Assembly (NCBI GenBank): GCA_947624765.1
Contig: CANQLS010000009.1
Location: 1-16,209 of the forward strand
DNA: 16,209 bases
Reading direction: 5' to 3'
DNA from: an uncultured Clostridia bacterium
Lineage (GTDB): Bacteria; Bacillota; Clostridia; TANB77; UBA1234
Under the pieces are notes generated by a model. The model was not told where the DNA came from. It made no database searches and saw nothing but the letters and a program-made list of their open reading frames with translations. How positions within the stretch are numbered: the stretch's first letter is position 1; each line of letters opens with the position of its first letter. Below, one piece after another: positions 1-6,094 of this stretch. Position numbers and translations under genes: made by a program.

Positions 1-24
1 TATTAACTACGGTTTTAATAAGTT

Positions 25-111
25 TTATTCTGAATTATTAATTTTAATTAAAACAAATGTGTGTGTGTGTGTGTGTAGAACCGCAACGGTTTCAGCGTTT
101 CTCTTTTGCAT
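25..111 (-). CDS. Candidate 28-aa leader peptide or spurious small ORF
   Basis: Seen: on the minus strand an AGAGGAG ribosome site (121-127) lies 9 nt before an ATG at 109-111. The frame runs 28 codons to TAA at 25-27, through a hairpin region and the TG/CA dinucleotide tract, which it reads as alternating His-Thr codons. A second ATG at 116-118, only 2 nt from the ribosome site, would give an 8-residue peptide. A near-consensus promoter lies just upstream (144-172). I recognise no family. The peptide may be a leader for a gene beyond the left edge, a decayed gene start, or not made at all. Support is only promoter plus ribosome site; there is no protein-level evidence. Confidence 0.2.
   Translation of the reverse strand: MQKRNAETVAVLHTHTHTFVLIKINNSE
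58..76. repeat. TG/CA dinucleotide microsatellite, 19 nt
   Basis: An uninterrupted run of about 9.5 TG units, unusual in this otherwise AT-rich, non-repetitive sequence. It lies downstream of a minus-strand promoter and ribosome site, so it would be transcribed. Slippage in such tracts is a known source of length variation. All three frames after the tract close within a few codons, so it does not obviously gate a longer protein inside this window. Confidence 0.9.
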
Positions 112-143
112 TTCTCATTTCTCCTCTTTTATTTTATGAAATA

Positions 144-172
144 ATTGTATCAATAGTAATATAAAATATCAA
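144..172 (-). promoter_or_regulatory. Sigma-A-type promoter at the left edge
   Basis: On the minus strand TTGATA (167-172) is followed after exactly 17 nt by TACAAT (144-149), each one or two mismatches from consensus. Transcription would start near 137 and run leftward through the AGAGGAG site at 121-127. It starts just after the rluB stop codon, so it serves whatever lies left of the window. Confidence 0.55.
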
Positions 173-182
173 GAAAAATTTT

Positions 183-902
183 TTAATACTCCATTATCTC
201 TTTTATTTCTTGCTCTGTTAAATACCTATACTCACCTTTTTCTAGTCCTTCGCACGTCAAGTTTCCAACTCCTTCACGTTTTAAAGCGATTACAGATAGT
301 CCTATTGCTTCGCACATTTTTCGTACTTGACGATTTCTTCCTTCGTGAATTTGAATCCAAATTCTTGCTATATTATTTGTATTATCTTTTAATAATAATT
401 CTACCTTTGCAGGAGAAGTAATGTAGTTTTCTATTTTTACTCCATTTCTTAAGTGTTCTAAATCTTTTTCTGTTGGTACTCCTCTTGTTTTTACAATATA
501 TGTTTTTGTCGTTTCATGCTTTGGGTGTGTTACTTTATAAATAAATTCTCCATCGTTTGAAAATAATAATAATCCAGATGTATACATATCTAATCTTCCA
601 ACTGGTACTACTTTTTCTTTTACGTTTTTTAATAATTTCATAACCGTTGGTCTATCTTTTTCATCAGAAACAGTTGTTACATAACCTACTGGCTTATTCA
701 ATAGTAAATATACTTTTTTCTCTGCACCTATTTTTTTACCATTTACTTCTACAATATCCTTATCAGGATTTACCTTTGTGCCAAGTTCTGTAACTTTTTT
801 TTCATTCACACGAACTAGACCATTTATTATCATTTCCTCACATTTTCTTCTTGAAGCAATTCCACATTCTGCCATAAATTTTTGTAATCTGATTTCTTCC
901 AT
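183..902 (-). CDS. rluB: RluB-type 23S rRNA pseudouridine synthase (RsuA/RluB/RluE/RluF family)
   Basis: Predicted to isomerise a uridine in the peptidyl-transferase region of 23S rRNA to pseudouridine. An N-terminal S4 RNA-binding domain (about residues 4-50, RLQKFMAECGIASRRKCEE) is followed by the catalytic domain with LLNKPVGYVTT and the family motif GRLDMYTSGLL, whose Asp (about residue 105) is the catalytic nucleophile; the C-terminal part has EGRNRQVRKMCE. The 239-aa length is normal. Start: the frame is open to a TTG at 914, but the ATG at 902 sits 5 nt after a GGGGG Shine-Dalgarno-like run, while the ATG at 905 is too close to it; I chose 902. RluB is preferred over RsuA on overall similarity to clostridial RluB, but the exact target uridine is inferred. 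A TATAAT at 924-929 could drive it separately from glgA. Confidence 0.9.
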   Translation of the reverse strand: MEEIRLQKFMAECGIASRRKCEEMIINGLVRVNEKKVTELGTKVNPDKDIVEVNGKKIGAEKKVYLLLNKPVGYVTTVSDEKDRPTVMKLLKNVKEKVVPVGRLDMYTSGLLLFSNDGEFIYKVTHPKHETTKTYIVKTRGVPTEKDLEHLRNGVKIENYITSPAKVELLLKDNTNNIARIWIQIHEGRNRQVRKMCEAIGLSVIALKREGVGNLTCEGLEKGEYRYLTEQEIKEIMEY

Positions 903-923
903 CATTTCCCCCAAAAACTTTGT

Positions 924-929
924 ATTATA
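924..929 (-). promoter_or_regulatory. Possible -10 element for rluB
   Basis: A perfect TATAAT on the minus strand about 20 nt upstream of the rluB start codon. No good -35 hexamer is seen at 16-18 nt. In AT-rich DNA an isolated TATAAT is weak evidence, but the hairpins upstream (982-1059) make a separate rluB transcript plausible. Confidence 0.25.
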
Positions 930-981
930 TTTTAAAAATTCTCACATAATAGTAATCGAAAACATAATATATTCTAGATAT

Positions 982-1025
982 CAATCTTCCATAAGCGCTA
1001 GCGTGTTTATGGTTAATATAGATTG
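982..1025. repeat. Interrupted inverted repeat in the glgA-rluB gap
   Basis: CAATCT (982-987) pairs with AGATTG (1020-1025), and inside it CCATAA (989-994) pairs with TTATGG (1007-1012) around a GC-richer core containing CGCTAGCG. It lies directly beyond the stronger hairpin at 1028-1059. No T-run follows on either strand, so it is not a standard terminator. It may stabilise the glgA mRNA end or be a remnant of a small repeat element. Confidence 0.5.
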
Positions 1026-1027
1026 TG

Positions 1028-1059
1028 GGTTTGAGAAGAAAAATATTTTTTCTCAAACC
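1028..1059 (-). terminator. Strong hairpin after glgA, terminator-like without a clear T-tract
   Basis: GGTTTGAGAA (1028-1037) is the exact complement of TTCTCAAACC (1050-1059), a 10-bp stem around an A/T-rich loop that can pair further. It begins 7 nt after the glgA stop codon. On the minus strand the sequence after the stem is CCACAATC, not a U-run, so termination efficiency is uncertain; mRNA 3'-end protection is the alternative. Confidence 0.45.
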
Positions 1060-1065
1060 TACCTA

Positions 1066-2469
1066 TTAATTCTCATAAACAGCTTCATATTCTTTTGCCG
1101 ACGACATCCAAGAATGATCTTCTTTCATTCCTCTAATTCTCAATATATTCCACTCTTCTTCATTTTCATAAATTTTAAGTGCTTTCCCAATTACTTCTGT
1201 AAAATCTTCAGGTCTATCTCTCCAAAAAGTAAAACCATTTCCGTTTTCTCTATTGCTAAGATATCCTATAACCGTATCTTTTAATCCACCTGTGCTTCTA
1301 GTAATTGGAACAGTGCCATAACGAAAACTAATCAATTGTGATAATCCGCATGGTTCAAAGATTGATGGCATTAAAAAAATGTCGCTTCCAGCATAAATTC
1401 TTTTTGCAAGCATTGGATTAAATTCTTCATTTACAGAAATTTTATTTGGATATTTATCTTTCAAATATTCAAAACGATTTAAATAATGTTCTTCTCCTAA
1501 TCCTAGCATTACAACCTGCACATCATTTTCTAAAACCTTATTTAAACTTTCAATTAAAATATCAATACCCTTATGATGAACTACTCTTGAAATGATTGCA
1601 AGCAGTGGTACATCTTTTATTGGTAATTTCACTTCTTCTTGCAAAGCTTTTTTATTTACTTGCTTATCAAAGACTGTATTTACATCATAATTTTTAACAA
1701 GTTCTACATCACTTTTTGGATTATATTCTTCATAATCAATTCCATTAATTATACCTACTAATTTTCCTTTCTCTGCTTTTTCACGTAATAATCCATCATA
1801 ACCAAATCCAAATCTTTCTGTTTGAATTTCTTCTGCATAAGTTTTGCTTACAGTTGTAACTATATCAGAATATAGAATTCCAAGTTTCATAAAACTAAAA
1901 TCACCATAAAATTCAAATTTATCTGGTGTAAAATCAGCATCAGAAAAACCGAAATGATAAATGTTACCACGATTAAATCTACCATTATATTCTAAGTTGT
2001 GTATTGTATAAATCACTTTAATATTTTTTTGTTGATTTTGTTCTTTTACTAAAAAAGCAATAGGACCAGTTTGCCAATCATTTAAATGTAAAATTTTTGG
2101 ATTCCAAGTTCTTACTAAGTGTGCAACGGCTTTATCAAAAAAAGCAAATCGTTCAGCTTCATCTGGATGACAATACATACCATCTCGATTAAAATAATAG
2201 GCACTATCTACAAAATATGTAGTAAGATTTTTTTCACCGATTTTTTGAATATGTTTTTTAATAATGCAATTTTCTGTTCGTCCATGCATAGGAATTGCAA
2301 AATCAGTTACATATTCTAATTCTTGTTTAATCTCTTTGTATTTCGGTATCACGATTGAAATATCATGACCTAATTTCAATAACTCTTTCGGCAATGAACC
2401 AGCTACATCGGCAAGCCCACCCGACTTTGCATATGGCACCGCTTCTGACGCTACAAATAATATTTCCAT
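1066..2469 (-). CDS. glgA: Glycogen synthase (ADP-glucose glucosyltransferase, GT5)
   Basis: Transfers glucose from ADP-glucose to the non-reducing end of a growing alpha-1,4-glucan in the cytoplasm. The N-terminus MEILFVASEAVPYAKSGG carries the KSGGLADV motif (residues 15-22) that binds the ADP-glucose phosphates; the second Rossmann domain has MPSIFEPCGLSQ, with the conserved catalytic-site Glu at residue 372, and RSTGGLKDTV. The 467 aa match the usual ~475. The ATG at 2469 follows an AAAGGAG site by 11 nt, and that site overlaps the stop of the upstream rluD-like gene (17-nt gap), so the two are probably cotranscribed. Odd: no glgB, glgC, glgD or glgP is in the window, and the neighbours are RNA-modification and envelope genes rather than a glycogen operon. 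Confidence 0.96.
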   Translation of the reverse strand: MEILFVASEAVPYAKSGGLADVAGSLPKELLKLGHDISIVIPKYKEIKQELEYVTDFAIPMHGRTENCIIKKHIQKIGEKNLTTYFVDSAYYFNRDGMYCHPDEAERFAFFDKAVAHLVRTWNPKILHLNDWQTGPIAFLVKEQNQQKNIKVIYTIHNLEYNGRFNRGNIYHFGFSDADFTPDKFEFYGDFSFMKLGILYSDIVTTVSKTYAEEIQTERFGFGYDGLLREKAEKGKLVGIINGIDYEEYNPKSDVELVKNYDVNTVFDKQVNKKALQEEVKLPIKDVPLLAIISRVVHHKGIDILIESLNKVLENDVQVVMLGLGEEHYLNRFEYLKDKYPNKISVNEEFNPMLAKRIYAGSDIFLMPSIFEPCGLSQLISFRYGTVPITRSTGGLKDTVIGYLSNRENGNGFTFWRDRPEDFTEVIGKALKIYENEEEWNILRIRGMKEDHSWMSSAKEYEAVYEN

Positions 2470-2486
2470 CTTTTGTATCTCTCCTT

Positions 2487-3404
2487 TTAATTTTTAATCT
2501 CATGTAAATTATTAAGCACTTGCACAAAATATTCTGGCAATGGTGCTTCGAATTCCACCCATTCATTTGTTTTCGGATGATAAAATCCTAAATGATGTGC
2601 ATGTAACATTTGACTCGTAACACCAAATTTATTATTTCCATTTGAATAAACATTATCTCCTACTATTGGATATCCAATTTGAGACATATGTACTCTTATT
2701 TGATGAGTTCTTCCTGTTTTCAAATCAATTTTTAATAATGTATATCCTTCTTCATATCTTTTTAAAACTTTGAATTTTGTAATTGCTTCTTTACCTGTTT
2801 TAACAACTGCCATTTTCTTTCTATCTGTTGGGTGTCTCCCAATTGGCATATTAATTACGCCTTCGTTTTCTTTAATTAGTCCACTAACTAATGCTATATA
2901 TTCTTTTTTTGTTTCACGATTTTGTATTTGATTAGCAATTTTTTGATGTGCATAATTGTTTTTTGCAATGACTAAAACTCCCGTTGTATCTTTATCCAAG
3001 CGATGTACAATTCCAGGTCTTATTTCACCATTTATATTAGACAATTCATGTTTACCTAAAATAGCATTAACTAATGTACCAGATTTATTTCCTGCTCCAG
3101 GATGTACTACCATATCTTTTGGTTTATTTACAACTATAATATCTTCATCTTCATAAAGTATTGAAATCGGTATGTCTTCAGCCTTTAATGAAATATTTTC
3201 TTTTCTATCTAATTCTGAGATTTCGAGTACTTGTCCTACTTGCAATTTTAAAGAAGCTTTTGGTGACTTGCCGTCTACTAAAATTTTTCCCTCTTCAATT
3301 AAATGTTGTACTAAACTTCGCGAAAGCTTTTCATCTTTACTAGCTATGTAACTATCTACTCTCGTTCCTGCTTCTTCGGGTGTTACAATAAATTTTTCAT
3401 TCAA
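2487..3404 (-). CDS. rluD: RluD-family pseudouridine synthase (S4 domain plus RluA-type catalytic domain)
   Basis: Predicted to convert specific uridines of 23S rRNA to pseudouridine. Residues ~15-60 form an S4 RNA-binding domain; the catalytic domain shows VVNKPKDMVVHPGAG (about 92-106), the signature HRLDKDTTG (134-142) with the nucleophilic Asp at residue 137, and GRTHQIRVH. At 305 aa it is full length. Start: no ATG occurs in frame near the N-terminus, but a TTG at 3404 lies 6 nt after a GAGGA ribosome site, and translation from it gives the usual N-terminus of the family, so I accept a TTG start. It follows the lspA stop by 10 nt; the lspA-rluD pairing is common in Bacillota (B. subtilis lspA-ylyB). 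The exact rRNA targets are inferred. Confidence 0.93.
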   Translation of the reverse strand: MNEKFIVTPEEAGTRVDSYIASKDEKLSRSLVQHLIEEGKILVDGKSPKASLKLQVGQVLEISELDRKENISLKAEDIPISILYEDEDIIVVNKPKDMVVHPGAGNKSGTLVNAILGKHELSNINGEIRPGIVHRLDKDTTGVLVIAKNNYAHQKIANQIQNRETKKEYIALVSGLIKENEGVINMPIGRHPTDRKKMAVVKTGKEAITKFKVLKRYEEGYTLLKIDLKTGRTHQIRVHMSQIGYPIVGDNVYSNGNNKFGVTSQMLHAHHLGFYHPKTNEWVEFEAPLPEYFVQVLNNLHEIKN

Positions 3405-3414
3405 TTTTGTTCCT

Positions 3415-3840
3415 CTATTCTATAGATTTATTTTTCTTCATTAGCATACTGCATAATATTCCAATAACTCCTAAAACAATAAATGTGTCTGCTAAATTAA
3501 ATGTAGCGATAAATGGTGTATCAATAAAATCAATTACATATCCTCTCACAAAGCGATCTATTATATTTCCAATGCCACCAGCTAATATCATATACCATGA
3601 AAAATTAACAACATGGTATTTTCGTTTTTCAGAAAAAATATATGATACAACGGCTATACATAAAAGTAATGAAATGGCACCAACTATATAAGTGCTTCCT
3701 TGAGCTAGTCCAAACACCATACCTCTATTTTCTACATAAGTGAAATTTAAAAAATTTGGTATAATCGGAATAGTGCTTTTTATATTCGCCATCCATACTT
3801 TTGTTAGTTGGTCTATAATAACCATTATAATCACAATCAT
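3415..3840 (-). CDS. lspA: Lipoprotein signal peptidase (signal peptidase II)
   Basis: Membrane aspartyl protease that removes signal peptides from prolipoproteins after lipid attachment. The 141-aa protein has four hydrophobic segments and the family blocks: DQLTKVW (10-16), ENRGMVFG (37-44), GGIGNIIDR (88-96), VIDF (catalytic Asp 104) and FNLAD (catalytic Asp 118). The N-terminus before DQLTK is a few residues shorter than in many homologues. The ATG overlaps the stop of the upstream 245-aa gene in ATGA, and the nearest purine-rich site is some 12 nt away, so translation is probably coupled to that gene. The NRGMVFG block differs from the more usual NxGAAFG but keeps the Asn and terminal Phe-Gly. 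Confidence 0.95.
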   Translation of the reverse strand: MIVIIMVIIDQLTKVWMANIKSTIPIIPNFLNFTYVENRGMVFGLAQGSTYIVGAISLLLCIAVVSYIFSEKRKYHVVNFSWYMILAGGIGNIIDRFVRGYVIDFIDTPFIATFNLADTFIVLGVIGILCSMLMKKNKSIE

Positions 3841-4574
3841 TCACGTTCCCAACCTCTACCTTTTTCTACTTTGTCCTTTGCTACTTCATTATTTGTTTTT
3901 GGCTTGCTATTTGATTGAATATTTTCACCTTTAGATGCTACAACTTTATTTTCACGCTCAGCAATAAAATCATTAGTCCATGCAGCAATCTTTTCTCTAG
4001 TTTCAATTCCTCTGTTATTATCATTTTCTATAGGAACAAGCCCTAATTCTTCTTCATTAATAGTAATGCCAACTAAATTGCATCTCGTTATAATATCTTT
4101 TATGATTTTTCGTGGATCTTCCATTTCCATGTTTGGTGGATTTACATTACCAGAACGATTTACTTCTGAAATCATGTTTTTCCTATCTAAATAATCTTTA
4201 GTATCTTTGTCACCTGTCAACACACCTTTAACTGTTTCCCATGTGTTTCTTTTTTCTTTCATTGCATCAAATTGCTCTACTAAAATTAAATTTGCAGTAA
4301 TATTTTGCCTCAAATCTGTTAAATACGTACCTGCTTTTAAACTTTTATACATAATTTCTAAACGATGTATTTTATATAAAACACTTTTTTCTTCCTCGCC
4401 CATATCTTGTTTTAATTGTTGCATTGTTTTACGTAACTCTTCTTCTATTAATTTTTCAGGTTCTTTTTTACTTGATAACCAAATATACTCCTTTACTTGA
4501 CTTTCTAACGTAGCTCTTACTTTTTGATACTCTTCTTTTGATTTTATTTTTTCTAACCCTTTTATTCGCCCCAT
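3837..4574 (-). CDS. Hypothetical 245-aa charged helical protein, coupled to lspA
   Basis: I do not recognise this family. The protein is soluble, very charged and predicted mostly helical: an N-terminal half rich in Lys/Glu heptad-like stretches (coiled coil likely around residues 10-80), a middle with LDRKNMISEVNRSGNVNPPNMEMEDPRKII, and a C-terminal low-complexity tail rich in Lys, Asn, Ser and Glu. There is no signal peptide, membrane segment, Cys cluster or nucleotide-binding loop. Start: the frame opens upstream at a TTG (4601), but the ATG at 4574 lies 7 nt after a GAAGGAG site, so I chose it. The stop overlaps the lspA start by 4 nt, which implies coordinated expression with lspA. It lies downstream of the hepT-like gene by a 43-nt gap. 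Confidence 0.75.
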   Translation of the reverse strand: MGRIKGLEKIKSKEEYQKVRATLESQVKEYIWLSSKKEPEKLIEEELRKTMQQLKQDMGEEEKSVLYKIHRLEIMYKSLKAGTYLTDLRQNITANLILVEQFDAMKEKRNTWETVKGVLTGDKDTKDYLDRKNMISEVNRSGNVNPPNMEMEDPRKIIKDIITRCNLVGITINEEELGLVPIENDNNRGIETREKIAAWTNDFIAERENKVVASKGENIQSNSKPKTNNEVAKDKVEKGRGWERE

Positions 4575-4617
4575 ATTGTTTCTCCTTCGTATCTTTTTCA
4601 ATTTAATATTAAAATTT

Positions 4618-5007
4618 TTAATTTAAATTATTAAATTTTTCTAATAAATCTTCCATTAATTTAATATATAGAGTTCTAATTTTTAAATATATATTTCTTG
4701 ATACATTATTATCATACAAATGAGATAATTGATTTCTATCTAACATCATATTAATCCAATTTTCACCATCATTAATTAAATTATGTTTAAATGCCAAATT
4801 AATAATTTCCCTTGGACTACCAATACTTGAGATAATTCCTTCCTTTTCTAAATAATCCTTCATACATTTCCAAGAAAGCTCAAAAGTAAATTCAAATCTT
4901 TGCAAAATGCCATCTATTTCTAATTCGTTTGGATTCTCAATTAATCCATCTGCTAAGCTCTTTAAAGCATTTTGATAATCTTGCATTCTTTCTTCCCATC
5001 TTTTCAT
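4618..5007 (-). CDS. hepT: HepT/HI0074-type toxin-like protein (nucleotidyltransferase partner)
   Basis: The 129-aa all-helical protein belongs to the HI0074/HepT group (substrate-binding partners of minimal nucleotidyltransferases). It carries the RX4HXY motif as R91-NQLS-H96-L-Y98, the ribonuclease active site of HepT toxins; in characterised pairs the MNT partner AMPylates the motif Tyr and silences the toxin. FEFTFELSWKCMKDYLEKEG (about 38-57) is typical of the HI0074 branch. Its ATG overlaps the TGA of the partner gene in ATGA, so the two are coupled. The nuclease activity is inferred from motif and family; some HI0074-type pairs have not been shown to be toxic. Confidence 0.85.
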   Translation of the reverse strand: MKRWEERMQDYQNALKSLADGLIENPNELEIDGILQRFEFTFELSWKCMKDYLEKEGIISSIGSPREIINLAFKHNLINDGENWINMMLDRNQLSHLYDNNVSRNIYLKIRTLYIKLMEDLLEKFNNLN

Positions 5008-5291
5008 TGTATTAATAATCCCTCTTTTCTAATATTTTCAATAAATTCATTTTTAGTAATATCTTCCACAAAAACAATATCAAGCATATACTCCATATCA
5101 ATTTTATCAAATTCATTCCTTATAGCATATTTTTCTTCAGATGTAACGTTACCAAAAATTGCAATATCTATATCTGAGTTTTTTCTATAATCTCCTCTAG
5201 CTCGTGAACCAAATATAAAGAATTGATATTGATATTTAGATGCAATATTACATATTTTTTGAAATATTTCTTCTCTTAGTCCAAAATTCAA
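5004..5291 (-). CDS. mntA: MntA-type minimal nucleotidyltransferase (antitoxin-like)
   Basis: The 95-aa protein is a minimal nucleotidyltransferase of the HI0073/MntA group. It shows the GSX10DXD active site as G28-S29 and D40-I-D42, in FIFGSRARGDY...NSDIDIAI, and a likely third metal carboxylate at D71 (MLDIVFV). In type VII toxin-antitoxin systems this enzyme adds AMP to the HepT partner. Start: the only suitable codon is a TTG at 5291, about 9 nt after an AGAGG site; no in-frame ATG precedes the active site. It begins 29 nt after the trmH-like stop, with no terminator seen between. Order here is nucleotidyltransferase first, as in HI0073-HI0074, unlike hepT-first loci. Confidence 0.88.
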   Translation of the reverse strand: MNFGLREEIFQKICNIASKYQYQFFIFGSRARGDYRKNSDIDIAIFGNVTSEEKYAIRNEFDKIDMEYMLDIVFVEDITKNEFIENIRKEGLLIQ

Positions 5292-5320
5292 ATATATTCG
5301 CCTCTTTTACATATAATCTT

Positions 5321-6085
5321 TTAATAACGTTTTTTTCTTAAATATTCATATGCCATAAGACTTGCTGCTACACTAGCATTTAAACTTTCTGTTCTACCTA
5401 ACATTGGTATCTTAGTCTTTACATCTGCAATTTTCTGAATTTCATCTTGCACACCTTTAGATTCATTACCAATTACTATAATCGATTTTGAATTAAAATC
5501 TAATGTATCATAATATGAAATAGCATCTAATGAAGTTACTATTATTTGATAACCTTCACTTTGCTTTTTCTTTAATGCATATACCAAGTCCTTCTCTTCT
5601 TGTATTGAAACGCGGAAAATAGCACCCATTGTGCTTCTCACTACTTTCGGATTATAAACATCAGCACACTTGCTTGATATAATTAAATTATTAATTCCAG
5701 CACAGTCAAGAGTTCTTATGATAGTTCCCACATTACCTGGATCTTGCACATCATCTAATGCAAAGATAATATCAGCGTTGCACTCTGATATTATCCTTTC
5801 ATTTTTAGTCATTAAAGCTAATATACCTTGCGGAGATACAGTATCTGTTATAGATGTAAAAACTTTTTTATCAACATAGTCTACATCATAATTTTTTACA
5901 TCAATTTTTTGTGGTAATAATTCTTCACAAATAATTATTTTCTTTATAGGCATTTTTTCACTAATTGCCTCTTGAACCATTTTAATTCCTTCAACAAAAT
6001 ACTCTCCATATTCATCACGGTATTTTTTCTGATTTAAAGATTTAATATGTTTTATTGTTTCATTTTCTTTACTTGTTATCATCAT
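5321..6085 (-). CDS. TrmH/SpoU-family RNA 2'-O-methyltransferase
   Basis: Predicted SAM-dependent ribose methyltransferase of rRNA or tRNA with the knotted SPOUT fold. The N-terminal ~100 residues form the SpoU substrate-binding domain; the catalytic domain has motif 1 DPGNVGTIIRT (115-125, with conserved Asn118 and Arg124), motif 2 VIGNESKGV (204-212) and motif 3 PMLGRTESLNASVAASLMAYE (Asn236). The 254-aa length fits the RlmB/YsgA branch. The first of two consecutive ATGs (6085) is about 7 nt after an AGGAT site. It starts 9 nt after the foldase-like gene, in the mfd transcript. The modified nucleotide cannot be told from sequence. Confidence 0.92.
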   Translation of the reverse strand: MMITSKENETIKHIKSLNQKKYRDEYGEYFVEGIKMVQEAISEKMPIKKIIICEELLPQKIDVKNYDVDYVDKKVFTSITDTVSPQGILALMTKNERIISECNADIIFALDDVQDPGNVGTIIRTLDCAGINNLIISSKCADVYNPKVVRSTMGAIFRVSIQEEKDLVYALKKKQSEGYQIIVTSLDAISYYDTLDFNSKSIIVIGNESKGVQDEIQKIADVKTKIPMLGRTESLNASVAASLMAYEYLRKKRY

Positions 6086-6094
6086 TTTTTCATC

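Noticed and set aside
58..76. TG tract as a phase-variation switch for a downstream protein
   Set aside because: All three reading frames after the tract stop within about 12 codons, so slippage could not extend a protein inside this window.
85..94. AACGGTTTCA shared, inverted, with 14294-14303 near the other end
   Set aside because: A 10-mer match with no extended similarity is expected by chance at this scale; not taken as terminal inverted repeats.
778..1284. 168-codon plus-strand frame across the rluB-glgA gap
   Set aside because: It overlaps the 5' end of rluB and the 3' end of glgA, is low-complexity Ile/Ser/Phe, and is the antisense of AT-rich coding and hairpin DNA.
2363..2566. 67-codon minus-strand frame overlapping glgA and the rluD-like gene
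   Set aside because: Out-of-frame shadow of two well-supported genes, with no ribosome site of its own.
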